Assembly (NCBI GenBank): GCA_937893495.1
Contig: CALBIE010000333.1
Coordinates: 1-34,642 of the forward strand
DNA length: 34,642 nucleotides
Direction of reading: 5' to 3'
Origin: an uncultured Verrucomicrobiales bacterium
GTDB taxonomy: Bacteria; Verrucomicrobiota; Verrucomicrobiia; Limisphaerales; JAYPXF01
The notes below the pieces were generated by a model. That model searched no databases. It was not told the origin of the DNA and saw only the letters and a program-made list of their open reading frames with translations. Shown here piece after piece: positions 8,421 through 18,421 of this stretch (within the stretch, counting starts at the first letter, position 1; the number at the start of each line of letters is the position of its first letter). The translations under genes were made by a program, and so were the position numbers.

Positions 8421-9875
8421 ATGCCGACACCGGTCATCAGCGTGGCGCAGATGCGCGAATGGGAAGAGGCAACCTGGGCCATGGGTCAGTCCGAGGAGTC
8501 GGTCATGCGGAAGGCCGGCCAGGCAGTTGCACGAGCGGCACTGCGCATGACGCTGCCGGGTGCTGAGATTCTCGTTCTCGCCGGCAAGGGAAACAATGGT
8601 GGTGACGCCCGTTATGCCGCCGAATACCTGCCGGATCGTCGTGTTCAACGCGTTGACGTTGCCGATGCGGATTCGGCCGCCAAAGATGTTTCGCAATGGC
8701 CGGGAGAATCGAATCGCGATCGTTCAAGTTCACTCATCATCGATGGTCTCTTTGGCATCGGCCTGAATCGCCCGCTGGAATCCGGTTGGTTGCAGCTCGT
8801 CGAGCAGATGAATCAATCCGGTGTGCCAATCCTCGCCATCGATGTTCCCTCCGGCCTCAACGCGGACACCGGCGAACCAATGGGCGCCGCTGTGCGAGCC
8901 GACGCAACGGTGACGTTCGGTGCGATGAAGTCCGGCCTGATTCGCAGCACCGCGACACCGTTCGTTGGACGACTCGAGGTGGCGGCTGAGATCGGTTTGT
9001 TGGAATGTCCATTCGACAGCGAACTCAACTGGACGTTGCCGGATGATTTTAGCGGATTTCCAGTTCCCCGCCCCGTTGAAGGTCACAAAGGGACGTTTGG
9101 GCATCTCGTGATCATCGCCGGCAGTCGGGGATTTCATGGCGCGGCAGTTCTAGCCGCGCGCGGCGCACTGCGGGCGATGCCCGGTCTGGTCAGTGTGTTT
9201 ACCACCGAGCAGGCTTATCCGGCGGTTGCGGCACAACTCCAGCAGCCGATGGTGCATTCGTGGAATCCGGAATCCGAATTACCGCCTTCTGCTTCAGCGA
9301 TATTGTTGGGTCCCGGTCTGGCGGGGCGTGACCTGACCGACGCATTGATCGATACTGCCAGAATACTGTGGTTGGAATCGCCCTTGCCAATCATCGCCGA
9401 CGCGAGCGCGCTCGATTGGTTGCCGTTGGGCAAGACTCCTGACGGTGCCATTCGAATCATCACACCTCATCCCGGTGAGGCGAAACGCATGCTCGCTCGG
9501 GCAGATGTCGAGGGGGCAACCAGCCGGAGTGAAGTATTGCACGGAATCAGCCATGCATGGGGTGGCTGCCGGGTCGTGTTAAAAGGCCGTCACACCCTCG
9601 TTGGCTATGATCGCGATAAGATTTACCTGAATTCTTCCGGCAATTCGGGGCTGGCTCAGGGTGGCAGCGGTGATGTCCTGGCCGGCTACCTCGCCGGTTC
9701 AGTCGCCCAACCCCGCCTGCAGGACGATCTCGACACGACCATTCGGCACGCCGTGTGGGAACATGGGCATGCCGCCGATGTGCTGGCCGCCCGGCTCAAG
9801 ACCTGGGAAATCGAGGACCTGCTGCGTCAGCTTGGGAACTCGACCCTGACGGGCGCGGAAGGCTCTCCCCATTGA
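8421..9875 (+). CDS. nnr: Bifunctional NAD(P)H-hydrate epimerase / ADP-dependent NAD(P)H-hydrate dehydratase
   Basis: ILVLAGKGNNGGDARYAAEYL (epimerase), ALDVPSGLNADTG-like AIDVPSGLNADTGEPMGAAVRADATVTFGAMKSGL, GHKGTFGHLVIIAGSRGFHGAAVLAARGALR, VVLKGRHTLV, NSSGNSGLAQGGSGDVLAGYLAG (dehydratase). The track start 8358 lies in the repeat TIR; ATG 8421 preferred. Confidence 0.9.
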   Translation: MPTPVISVAQMREWEEATWAMGQSEESVMRKAGQAVARAALRMTLPGAEILVLAGKGNNGGDARYAAEYLPDRRVQRVDVADADSAAKDVSQWPGESNRDRSSSLIIDGLFGIGLNRPLESGWLQLVEQMNQSGVPILAIDVPSGLNADTGEPMGAAVRADATVTFGAMKSGLIRSTATPFVGRLEVAAEIGLLECPFDSELNWTLPDDFSGFPVPRPVEGHKGTFGHLVIIAGSRGFHGAAVLAARGALRAMPGLVSVFTTEQAYPAVAAQLQQPMVHSWNPESELPPSASAILLGPGLAGRDLTDALIDTARILWLESPLPIIADASALDWLPLGKTPDGAIRIITPHPGEAKRMLARADVEGATSRSEVLHGISHAWGGCRVVLKGRHTLVGYDRDKIYLNSSGNSGLAQGGSGDVLAGYLAGSVAQPRLQDDLDTTIRHAVWEHGHAADVLAARLKTWEIEDLLRQLGNSTLTGAEGSPH

Positions 9876-9880
9876 ACCTG

Positions 9881-9917
9881 GTAGCAGCCGATGTCAGGAG
9901 AATCCGAGCACGAGAAT
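9881..9917. repeat. Inverted relative of the 10309/22352 repeat
   Basis: GTAGCAGCCGATGTCAGGAGAATCCGAGCACGAGAAT is the inverted, diverged form of ...CTCCTGACGTCGGCTGCTAC. Confidence 0.6.
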
Positions 9918-9967
9918 CGTGTGGCATGAGACCCACGAACTCGTGTCGTCCGGTGGCGGAGCTTCGC

Positions 9968-10099
9968 GGTGTGGGGCAGATCTCCGACCTGCCGGTCCCG
10001 GCCTCTCTGAGGGCGCGGCTACCGGAAACGCAATTGAACCTGGACGTGTCCGGGGAACCAGAGGTTCCCGGAACTGGCGGGTCGGAGACCCACCCCACC
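9968..10099. repeat. Long imperfect inverted repeat
   Basis: GGTGTGGGGCAGATCTCCGACCTGCCGGTCCCGG (9968-10001) pairs with CCGGAACTGGCGGGTCGGAGACCCACCCCACC (10068-10099). Confidence 0.7.
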
Positions 10100-10308
10100 T
10101 TTGGTAAAAGAAATTAGCCGGAACGATGCAGTTCAAATTGGGGGTAAAGAGCGATTTGCTGCGAATGGAGCGGGAATGGTGGAGTATTGGAGCAATGGAA
10201 CACGGACACTGTTTGGTGAGTTGATTCGCAGCACTCCAACACTCCATTACTCCCCGTCAATGGCGACGATGCCAATGAGTTGGCGATTATCAACTGCATG
10301 GTCCCGGA

Positions 10309-10383
10309 TTAGAGCCTCCTGACGTCGGCTGCTACAGTTCAGGGGTTCAAAGCGCGAAACTTCGTTTCGGCGAATTCTCTCCC
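10309..10383. repeat. 75 bp dispersed repeat, copy A
   Basis: TTAGAGCCTCCTGACGTCGGCTGCTACAGTTCAGGGGTTCAAAGCGCGAAACTTCGTTTCGGCGAATTCTCTCCC; 73/75 identical to 22352-22426. Confidence 0.95.
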
Positions 10384-10468
10384 CGGCCCCGCCAGTCGGT
10401 AAAACTGCCGCTTGTAATTTTTTTCCACGCGCGGATGATCGCCCCACCGTTCAGTCAGCCGAACCAAG

Positions 10469-11719
10469 ATGATCAATCCGCCTTCCAACGACCCTGACGC
10501 GCAGAAAAAGCAGCCACGCCGTTTCATGGGCCGGTCGATTGCCCTGATCGGTTCGGCCGCCAATGCCGGCGAGTGGGCGCAAGCCAAGCGGCAACAGGAA
10601 AACGCGCCCCAACCCATTCGCCCGCCGGCCGGGCTCAAGGCGGTCATCTTTGGTCATACCGGCCAGGGTGATTACGGGCACGAACTCGACGAGATATTCC
10701 GAAACCGTGCCGGCATTGAACTGGTCGCGGTCGCCGACGCCAATCCTGCCGGATTGTCCAAGGCGGTCGCACGTCTCAAGCCGCAACGTTCCTATGCGGA
10801 CTATCGCGAGCTGTTGGAGCGCGAACGACCGGACCTCGTGTGCATCGCGCTGCGCCGCGCCGACCAGCATTACGCCATGGCGCGGGCCGCTTTGATGGCC
10901 GGGGCAAATCTCTTTGTTGAGAAACCTTTCACCACCGATTTGGTTCAGGCCGGTGAACTGATTGCGGAAGCCCGGAAGAAAGGATTGAAGATTGCCGTCG
11001 CGCATCAGATGCGTCTCGCGCCGAACATTATCCATCTGCACCAGATAATCAAAGGCGGGATGATTGGCGAGCTGCTCGAGATTCGGGCCTGGGGCAAACA
11101 GGATCTCCGCGCGGGCGGAGAGGACATGATGGTCCTGGGCATTCATCAGTTTGACCTGATCCGGATGTTCGCCGGTGAACCACTCTGGTGCTCTGCGCGG
11201 GCCATGCAGAATGGACTGGAAATCACGCAGCGTGACGGCCGCCTTACGGAAGACAACGTCGGCCCGGTGGCGGGTGACGAAATCTTTGCCCACTTCGCAT
11301 TTTCGGGCGGCGTCAACGTCACCTGGCAGAGCCGGCGAAAGCTTCGCGACCAGCTCGGCAATTGGGGCATCGATTTTCAGGGATCTGAAGGCGCCGCGCG
11401 AATCAATTGCAACGTGCCGCCGAGTGTTTACACCTTGCGCCGCGGGAGTTGGTCCGAAGATGGTCGTTCGGATCGGTGGGAGCCATTATCCACCGACCCG
11501 ACCCGCAACGATTATCCCGGACGCAGCGCCTTTGCGATCGCCAATACCCGACTCGTGGATGACTGGCTGGATTCCATTCGCAGCGACCGCGAGCCCGTCT
11601 GCAACGCCACCAATGCCATGAAGGCCATTGAGATGGCGATGGGGGTGTATCAGGGAGCACTCCAGGGGACTCGCGTTTCTTTTCCGCTGCGGGATCGGCA
11701 ACATCCTTTCATTCGCTGA
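10469..11719 (+). CDS. Gfo/Idh/MocA family oxidoreductase
   Basis: 416 aa; LKAVIFGHTGQGDYGHELDEIF...ELVAVADANPAGLSKAVARL...SYADYRELLERERPDLVCIALRRADQHYAMARAALMAGANLFVEKPFTTDL. Confidence 0.85.
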   Translation: MINPPSNDPDAQKKQPRRFMGRSIALIGSAANAGEWAQAKRQQENAPQPIRPPAGLKAVIFGHTGQGDYGHELDEIFRNRAGIELVAVADANPAGLSKAVARLKPQRSYADYRELLERERPDLVCIALRRADQHYAMARAALMAGANLFVEKPFTTDLVQAGELIAEARKKGLKIAVAHQMRLAPNIIHLHQIIKGGMIGELLEIRAWGKQDLRAGGEDMMVLGIHQFDLIRMFAGEPLWCSARAMQNGLEITQRDGRLTEDNVGPVAGDEIFAHFAFSGGVNVTWQSRRKLRDQLGNWGIDFQGSEGAARINCNVPPSVYTLRRGSWSEDGRSDRWEPLSTDPTRNDYPGRSAFAIANTRLVDDWLDSIRSDREPVCNATNAMKAIEMAMGVYQGALQGTRVSFPLRDRQHPFIR

Positions 11720-11760
11720 CGGCTGCATGGCTTCACGCTTCGCGATCGGGCGATGTCCAA

Positions 11761-11991
11761 TCAACGCAAATCATCGGCATCGGGCTGGTCGAGGTAATCG
11801 CCCGGCGGCAGTTCGTCGTATCCCTGAAACACGTCCGGCCGTAATGGTTCCGAAATGGCGTGTTCTTCTTCGAGCCACTGGCCGAGATCGATCAACCGAC
11901 AACGTTTCGAGCAGAAGGGGCCGAATTCGTCTTCGAACCACGCGCCTCTTTTCCCGCAACCCGGACACCTTATTGCCTTCAGATTCGCCAT
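11761..11991 (-). CDS. yacG: DNA gyrase inhibitor YacG (zinc-binding)
   Basis: [50 protein letters not shown]; CxxC...CxxxC zinc ligands typical of YacG. Track start at 12048 extends into the upstream gene. Confidence 0.88.
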   Translation of the reverse strand: MANLKAIRCPGCGKRGAWFEDEFGPFCSKRCRLIDLGQWLEEEHAISEPLRPDVFQGYDELPPGDYLDQPDADDLR

Positions 11992-11995
11992 GCCG

Positions 11996-13396
11996 TCAAT
12001 TCCCCAATACGTGATGCCGAATGATGTTGTAAACCCCCGTGGAATCAATCTCGTGCCCCGGCACCAGATTGTGATTCTGCGTGATCAACACCGGCCATTC
12101 GGCTTTATTCTTCGGAATGCACCCGTGCGAACCCTTGACCAGGGTTGCGTCCAGAGGCACAACATCCATCAACATCCGGAAACCAAGTTTCTTCTGCAGC
12201 AATCGTTTGGCGATGCGAATTTTCGGCCGTTTGATGCGTGGGTTCAGGAACAGTTCACACGGGTCGTAGCCCGGCTTGCGGTGAATGTCCACGGTAGGCG
12301 CGTAGTCCGGTGCTTTCCGATCTTCATTCCAGAAATAATACGTGAACCAGGCGTTGTCCTCAGCCACCGCGACGAGGTCGCCGGCGCGTTGATGGGAAAT
12401 ACCGGCCTTGGTCAGCTCTGTGTCGCATAACACTTTCGCGATGCCGTCCGTTCCTTCCAGCAGGCTTCGCACTTCCTTCCGCAGCGACCGGTCGTTCAGG
12501 TAAACGTGCGCCACCTGGTGGTCCGCGACGGCAAACACCCGGCTGTTGCCAAAGTCCAGATGGTCGCGTCCGAGTTCCTCCTTGATGGTCAACCATCCCT
12601 TTTCGCGAAACAGGCGGTTCAGGTGAATCGGCTGGTCCACCGGGCTGATGCCGTATTCCGACAGGAGGATTACCTTCACTCCCTTCCACGAATAAAAGTC
12701 GAGCAAGTCACCGACGATATTGTCGATAAATTGCAAATCCTGTGCGTTGGATGGATGGCCCGGCCCGAAGCGTTGCAGGCCGTAGTCGAGATGCGGCAAA
12801 TAAACCAGGCTGAGCGTGGGTTGATGATGCTCCTCAATCCAACGCGCTGAATCGGCAATCCATTTGGTCGCGCAATCCGCTTTCCCCTGCGGCGAATCGA
12901 GTCCCGCCGCCGGTCCCCAGAATCCGGCAAAGGGAAACTCGCCCAATTCCTTCTTCACACCCTCGCGAATCGAGTAAGGCCAGGAATAGACATCGAACAC
13001 CTTGCGCCCATCCGCCGGATAGCTCGGCCGCGGGGTGATGGAAAAATCCGCGGACGAATACATGTTATACCACCAGAACACTTTGGCGCAGGTGAACTTG
13101 TCGTCGCGCTTGCGCAGGTCGTCCCAGATCTTGGAGTGCTGCACCAGGTGATCGGACTGCTTCCAGAACTGCACCTCGGCCTGCTCGCGATTGTACCAGC
13201 CGTTGGCCACGATGCCGTGCTCGGCCGGTGTCTTGCCGGTGACATAGTTGCTTTGCGCCGTGCAGGTCACCGCGGGAAACGCCGGGCGAACGCGCGCGGT
13301 CGTCCCTTTCTGGCGAAAGCCCTCAATGCGCGGCGTCGAGGCCCCCAGTAGGGACTTCGACAAACCAACGACATTTAATACCACCGTGCGAACCAC
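11996..13396 (-). CDS. Alkaline phosphatase superfamily / nucleotide pyrophosphatase-phosphodiesterase, EboF-like
   Basis: 466 aa; [27 protein letters not shown]...[105 protein letters not shown]...[16 protein letters not shown]; matches the EboF type from memory of the family. Confidence 0.8.
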   Translation of the reverse strand: MVRTVVLNVVGLSKSLLGASTPRIEGFRQKGTTARVRPAFPAVTCTAQSNYVTGKTPAEHGIVANGWYNREQAEVQFWKQSDHLVQHSKIWDDLRKRDDKFTCAKVFWWYNMYSSADFSITPRPSYPADGRKVFDVYSWPYSIREGVKKELGEFPFAGFWGPAAGLDSPQGKADCATKWIADSARWIEEHHQPTLSLVYLPHLDYGLQRFGPGHPSNAQDLQFIDNIVGDLLDFYSWKGVKVILLSEYGISPVDQPIHLNRLFREKGWLTIKEELGRDHLDFGNSRVFAVADHQVAHVYLNDRSLRKEVRSLLEGTDGIAKVLCDTELTKAGISHQRAGDLVAVAEDNAWFTYYFWNEDRKAPDYAPTVDIHRKPGYDPCELFLNPRIKRPKIRIAKRLLQKKLGFRMLMDVVPLDATLVKGSHGCIPKNKAEWPVLITQNHNLVPGHEIDSTGVYNIIRHHVLGN

Positions 13397-13523
13397 GGGC
13401 CAACGTTAGTGCGACGTCGGCGCAAGACAAACTGGAAATTCACCTGACCGTCCGATTAATACGCAGGCACTTCCCCCTGGAATCCAACGTTGCAAACCGT
13501 GGGAAATCGTTTTTGCTGGAGCA

Positions 13524-14657
13524 ATGTCCGCTTCTTTCTCGATCGAAACTGTTGCTTCCCGCCGTGCTTTCATAAAAATCGCCGCCGCAATGGGCACGGT
13601 GGCCATCGCGCGCGGCGCGGATCCGCGAGCGATTCCCACGCTGGATGCCGAAATCCGCAAGGCACTCGACGACGCTCCGCTGAAACTTCTGTTCAAGGGC
13701 ACGACATCCGCCGATTTGCGCGACTGGCAAAAGGAGTTCGGTGGGTTGATCCGAAAATTTCTCGGACCCCACACGCCGCCGGTCAGGTGGAAGGCCAGAA
13801 GGCTAGCCACCGAGACGTTCGCTGACCATTCGCGCGAGGAATGGTTGCTCGAGGCGGACAAGACGATGTCGCTGCCGTTGTATCTATTGCGGCCAACGGA
13901 ATTGAAATTCGGCAAAGGACCGCATCCGCTGGTGCTGTGTCTGCATGGGCACGGCCCTTACGGACACGATGCCGTGGCCGGGGTTGATGAAACTCCTGAA
14001 CGTGCGCAGAACATCAAAGGTGCCAACTACGATTATGCCCGGCAACTTGCGCGTGAAGGATTCGTAACGGTTGCCCCGTGCCTCCTGCCCTTCGGTCGGA
14101 GGCTGGAAGAAAGCTACGCCAATTCAAAAACGGACGCGTGCGCGGTGACCTTTGTCCGGCTGATGTTGCTGGGGCAAACCCTGATGGGCTCCAATCTGCG
14201 CGATTGCCGCTGGGCGCTCGATTGGGCGACGCGGCAACCGGGTGTGACTCGCGACCGCATTGGTTGCGTCGGCCTTTCGTATGGAGGACGGATGACGATG
14301 GTCGTTTCCGCGCTCGATGAACGAATTCGGTGCTGTGTGATTTCCGGCGCATTGAACGTCATGCAGGAACGCGCTCGCGGGCGTTATTCGTGTGGCGCGC
14401 AGGTCATTCCGAACCTGTTGCAACACGGTGACACGCCTGAGATTGGCTCGCTTATTGCGCCGCGTCCCTGCATCTGGGAAATCGGTTCAAAGGATGGGCT
14501 GATTGTTCCGGGCTGGCGCGAAAAGGCGATTACGCGATTGGAACGCGCCTATGCCGCGTCGGGCCAACCGGATAATTTGCTGATTCACCGATTCGAGGGA
14601 GGTCACCGATGGGATGGCGTCACCGCTCTGCCAATGTTGAAACGAGTATTGAGCTGA
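13524..14657 (+). CDS. Secreted/Tat-like alpha/beta hydrolase (dienelactone hydrolase/acetyl esterase type)
   Basis: 377 aa; N-terminal SRRAFIKIAAAMGTVAIARGA; HPLVLCLHGHGPYG, DRIGCVGLSYGGRMTMVVSALDERIRCCVISG (GLSYGG nucleophile elbow), FEGGHRWDG. Confidence 0.82.
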   Translation: MSASFSIETVASRRAFIKIAAAMGTVAIARGADPRAIPTLDAEIRKALDDAPLKLLFKGTTSADLRDWQKEFGGLIRKFLGPHTPPVRWKARRLATETFADHSREEWLLEADKTMSLPLYLLRPTELKFGKGPHPLVLCLHGHGPYGHDAVAGVDETPERAQNIKGANYDYARQLAREGFVTVAPCLLPFGRRLEESYANSKTDACAVTFVRLMLLGQTLMGSNLRDCRWALDWATRQPGVTRDRIGCVGLSYGGRMTMVVSALDERIRCCVISGALNVMQERARGRYSCGAQVIPNLLQHGDTPEIGSLIAPRPCIWEIGSKDGLIVPGWREKAITRLERAYAASGQPDNLLIHRFEGGHRWDGVTALPMLKRVLS

Positions 14658-14694
14658 GGGGTCGCCTTCGGGCGTCGTAAAAGTGCCGAATTAT

Positions 14695-16008
14695 TCAAAC
14701 TCCATTCCACGGAGCGCGATTGCGCTGACTGATTAAACCGTTCGCGCCGACGTCACCTTTGAATTCCTCCTTCTTCGGATCCCATTGCAGCGGGCGCCTC
14801 AATTGATATCCAATGTTGGCCAGCATGCAGACCGTGTTGGTGCGGTGACCGATTTCGACGTCGGCGACGGGGAGTTCGCCGGAGCGGATGCAATTCAACC
14901 AATTGTGCTGATGATTGCGGCCAATTTCCTTCAGATGAAAATCATTCTTGTCCAGCGGTGTCTTCAGAATCGTATCCGGCGTGGATTCAATCGTGCCGCG
15001 ATCAACGTAGAGCTGGCCCTTGGTTCCCACGAAGACACAACCGCGCCGGCCCAGTTCCTGGCCATGCGTCATTTCGATTCCGGACTTGTATTTGAAAACC
15101 AATCCCTGCGTCGCGGATTGTTCTTCTGGTGGAATGATGGATACCGGACCGCTGTCATCCTCATTCATCGCCCATTGCGCGATGTCGAAATGATGCGCGC
15201 CAATGTCGGACAACGAGCCGCCCGCATATTCGCGGTAACGCCGCCATTGCGGAAAGTGTTTATGGATTCCGATGGGGCAGAGCACCTCGTTGAAGCCGCG
15301 TTGGGGCGCCGGTCCCAGCCACATGTTCCAGTCGATGCCGGGCGGCAGTTTTTCATCGGGAAGGTCGTCCGGTACCGGCGGTCCGCCTACGCCTATGTAA
15401 ACTTTTTTCAACTCACCAATCCGGCCACTGCGCACATATTCCACCGCCATCCGAAACTTGCCGCCGTATTCGGTGCGCTGTTGGCTGCCAGTCTGAAACA
15501 CAATCTTGTTTTCGCGCGCGGCCTGCACCACCGCGCGACCCTCGGCAATCGTACGCGTCAGCGGTTTTTCGGAATACACATGCTTCTTCGCGCGCGCCGC
15601 GAGGATGGATTGAATCGCGTGCCAGTGATCGGGCGTGCCGATGGCGACGGCATCAATACCCGGGTTGCCGATGAGTTCGCGAAAATCGTGATACTGCTTC
15701 AATCCCTTGGCACTGCGTTTTCGCTTCTCGTAAAGTTCCGCCACGCGCTGCGCCCCGAATTCGAGCCGGGCATCGACGCAATCGCACACGGCAACGATTT
15801 GCGCGTCCGTGGAATCCGAAAACGATCCGGCCACCCCGGTCAGGCGTCGGCCCATGCCGATGAGCCCGAGATTGATGCGATTGTTGGGGCCTTTGCCTTC
15901 TTTCGATGCGCCCCACATGCCGGAAGGCAGAAGAAATGGCGCCGCAACCAGGGCGGAACTCTGCAGAAAACGACGACGGGAATGACGGTTTCGACCAGGC
16001 GTATTCAT
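14695..16008 (-). CDS. Secreted (Tat signal) Gfo/Idh/MocA family oxidoreductase
   Basis: 437 aa; RHSRRRFLQSSALVAAPFLLPSGMWGA; INLGLIGMGRRLTGVAGSF...IVAVCDCVDARLEFGAQRVAELY...DAVAIGTPDHWHAIQSILAARAKKHVYSEKPLTRTIAEGR. Confidence 0.9.
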   Translation of the reverse strand: MNTPGRNRHSRRRFLQSSALVAAPFLLPSGMWGASKEGKGPNNRINLGLIGMGRRLTGVAGSFSDSTDAQIVAVCDCVDARLEFGAQRVAELYEKRKRSAKGLKQYHDFRELIGNPGIDAVAIGTPDHWHAIQSILAARAKKHVYSEKPLTRTIAEGRAVVQAARENKIVFQTGSQQRTEYGGKFRMAVEYVRSGRIGELKKVYIGVGGPPVPDDLPDEKLPPGIDWNMWLGPAPQRGFNEVLCPIGIHKHFPQWRRYREYAGGSLSDIGAHHFDIAQWAMNEDDSGPVSIIPPEEQSATQGLVFKYKSGIEMTHGQELGRRGCVFVGTKGQLYVDRGTIESTPDTILKTPLDKNDFHLKEIGRNHQHNWLNCIRSGELPVADVEIGHRTNTVCMLANIGYQLRRPLQWDPKKEEFKGDVGANGLISQRNRAPWNGV

Positions 16009-16123
16009 GATGGCCGGAGGATGGAACGCGGGGGCATTCGTGTCCAGAGTCTTTGGCGGCCGTTATCGATTTGCGAAACATCTTGTCTCCTCCCGACAGG
16101 TCATTAAATTTCCGGGTCACTCA

Positions 16124-17386
16124 ATGCATCCAACTCCCATGATTCGAAAAATCACGCTGCTCATTCCTCTCCTTGCAATGTTGACGCCGGCCCATGCCGA
16201 GAACTGGCCGATCTGGCGCGGTGCGCAGGGCGATGGTTCCAGTGCGGAGAAAAACGTGCCGGTGAAGTGGAGTGAAACCGAGAACGTGCTCTGGAAGACC
16301 CCTTTGAACGGGAACGGGCATGCGTCCCCCATCATCTGGGGTAATCGGGTGTTTACGGAGGTGGCGGATGTTGAGAAGGAAGAGCGCCATCTGATTTGCC
16401 TGAGTGCCGACAATGGAAAAACTCTCTGGCGCAGCCGGGTCCTGCAATCGCCTTTGGAAAAAAAACATCGGTTGAACAGTTGGGCCAGCAGCACGCCGGC
16501 CACGGACGGCAAATTGGTTTACGTCGCGTTTCTAGACCGCGAGGACATGGTGGTCGCCGCCTACGATTTCAACGGCCGGCAGCAATGGCTGGTGCGTCCG
16601 GGTGTGTTCAGCAGCCGACATGGATTCTGCAGCTCACCGATTCTGTGGAACGACAAGGTCATCGTGAACGGTGATCATGACGGGGAGTCCTATATCGTCG
16701 CGCTGGACCACACGAATGGAAAGACCCTGTGGAAAACCAGGCGACCCAACAAGACCCGCAGTTACTGCGTGCCGATCATTCGCAGGTTGAGTGGCCGCAA
16801 CCAGATGATTCTCTCCGGCGATCAATCGGTGGCCAGCTACGATCCGGACAACGGCAAAGTGCATTGGTATCTCAACGGCCCGACCGAACAGTACGTTGCG
16901 TCGCTGGTTTACAATCCGGGCGCGGACCTGTTGTTCATGACCGGCGGGTTTCCCGAGCATCACGTCATGGGCATCCGTCACGATGGCAAAGGTATCATCA
17001 AAGAGGCGCAGATTGCCTGGCATCATACACGGGCATCATGGACGTCCTACGTCCCTTCACCCATCAGCGAGGGTAAATATTTTCTGGTCGTGTCGGACAC
17101 GGGCTACGCCTGCTGCTTTGACGCGAAGAGTGGCGAGTTGCAATGGCAGGAAAAGGTCGGGTCGCATCACGCTTCACTCGTCTCGGCGAACGGGTTGGTT
17201 TACTTCCTCTCCGACAAAGGCGAAACACGCGTCGTTCGTCCCGGGCCGGAATACAAACTCGTCGCGGAAAACCAACTCGCCGACAAGTTCTTCGCCTCAC
17301 CCGCCATCAGTGGAGGCCGGATTCTGCTTCGCGGCGAAAACGCGCTTTATTGCATTGGCAACAAGGCCATCGCGAGCCGCGATTGA
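16124..17386 (+). CDS. Secreted PQQ-like beta-propeller repeat protein
   Basis: Signal MIRKITLLIPLLAMLTPAHA; ENWPIWRGAQGDGSSAEKNVPVKWSETENVLWKTPLNGNGHASPIIWGNRVF...HLICLSADNGKTLWRSRV...YIVALDHTNGKTLWKTRRP. Confidence 0.88.
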   Translation: MHPTPMIRKITLLIPLLAMLTPAHAENWPIWRGAQGDGSSAEKNVPVKWSETENVLWKTPLNGNGHASPIIWGNRVFTEVADVEKEERHLICLSADNGKTLWRSRVLQSPLEKKHRLNSWASSTPATDGKLVYVAFLDREDMVVAAYDFNGRQQWLVRPGVFSSRHGFCSSPILWNDKVIVNGDHDGESYIVALDHTNGKTLWKTRRPNKTRSYCVPIIRRLSGRNQMILSGDQSVASYDPDNGKVHWYLNGPTEQYVASLVYNPGADLLFMTGGFPEHHVMGIRHDGKGIIKEAQIAWHHTRASWTSYVPSPISEGKYFLVVSDTGYACCFDAKSGELQWQEKVGSHHASLVSANGLVYFLSDKGETRVVRPGPEYKLVAENQLADKFFASPAISGGRILLRGENALYCIGNKAIASRD

Positions 17387-17614
17387 TCTCCGTAGCGCAG
17401 GGGACCCGCCTCTTGCAGGCAGGACTGTAACTGGCTGGCGAAAGCGTTAAAGAGTCCGGGTCCCGAACGATTGCTGCGATCACGAGGGCACAGCCGGTTG
17501 CTCTCAAACCTGACGCAATCTTTGGGCAACTCGGACGCCGGTTCCACGTGACAGCCACGTCGATTGAAACCGCTGTTGACATGATTCGGTCAAACCGACA
17601 CAACTCCCGCGTTT

Positions 17615-18358
17615 ATGAGTCAGCTCGACGGAAAAATCGCAGTCGTCACCGGCGCCGGTCGCGGAATTGGCAGAGCCATCGCACTCAAATTCGCCGCTGA
17701 GGGTGCCGACGTCGTCTGCGTTTCCCGCACGGAAGCAAACTCGCAAAAAGTCGCGGATGAAGTTCGAGCACTCGGCCGAAAGGCCTGGGCATTCGCCGTG
17801 GATGTGGCCGATGCCGAAGCCGTCGGCGCGGCCGCGAAACAGATTCTCGCCGATGCGACCAGAGTGGACATCCTCGTGAACAACGCGGGAGTAACGCGGG
17901 ATGGTCTGCTCATGCGCATGAGTGAGGAAGACTGGGACACAGTGCTGAACACCAACCTCAAGGGCGCGTTCAATTTTGTGAAAGCATTCGCCCGATCCTT
18001 CATCAAGCAGAAGAGTGGCCGCATCATCAACGTCGCCTCGGTCATCGGGCTCATTGGCAACGCGGGTCAGGCGAACTATGCGGCGAGCAAAGCGGGGCTG
18101 ATCGGGTTCACGAAATCCGTCGCCCGCGAAGTTGCCTCGCGCGGCATCACGGCGAATATTGTCGCGCCCGGATTCATCGACACGGACATGACAGCGGCGC
18201 TGAACGACGACCAGAAGGCGGAGATTTTGAAGGCAGTTCCCTTGGGCGTTCTCGGCAAACCGGAAGACGTTGCCTGCGCCGCTCTTTACCTGGCGAGCGA
18301 CGCCGCGCGCTACATTACCGGCCAGGTGCTGACCGTCGATGGCGGCATGGTAATGTGA
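17615..18358 (+). CDS. fabG: 3-oxoacyl-ACP reductase
   Basis: 247 aa SDR: KIAVVTGAGRGIGRAIALKFA, VDILVNNAGVTRDGLLMRMSEEDWD, NVASVIGLIGNAGQANYAASKAGLIGFTKS, APGFIDTDMT; followed by acpP and fabF. Confidence 0.95.
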   Translation: MSQLDGKIAVVTGAGRGIGRAIALKFAAEGADVVCVSRTEANSQKVADEVRALGRKAWAFAVDVADAEAVGAAAKQILADATRVDILVNNAGVTRDGLLMRMSEEDWDTVLNTNLKGAFNFVKAFARSFIKQKSGRIINVASVIGLIGNAGQANYAASKAGLIGFTKSVAREVASRGITANIVAPGFIDTDMTAALNDDQKAEILKAVPLGVLGKPEDVACAALYLASDAARYITGQVLTVDGGMVM

Positions 18359-18421
18359 AGTTACGCGAGATTCCGCTGGACGCCTGCGACTAATGTCTTT
18401 ACCAAGCTCTCAAGAACCAAC

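Noticed and set aside
10451-11293. 280 aa minus-strand ORF
   Set aside because: Antisense to the Gfo/Idh/MocA gene at 10469-11719.
14785-16107. 440 aa plus-strand ORF
   Set aside because: Antisense to the Gfo/Idh/MocA oxidoreductase; no recognisable motifs.
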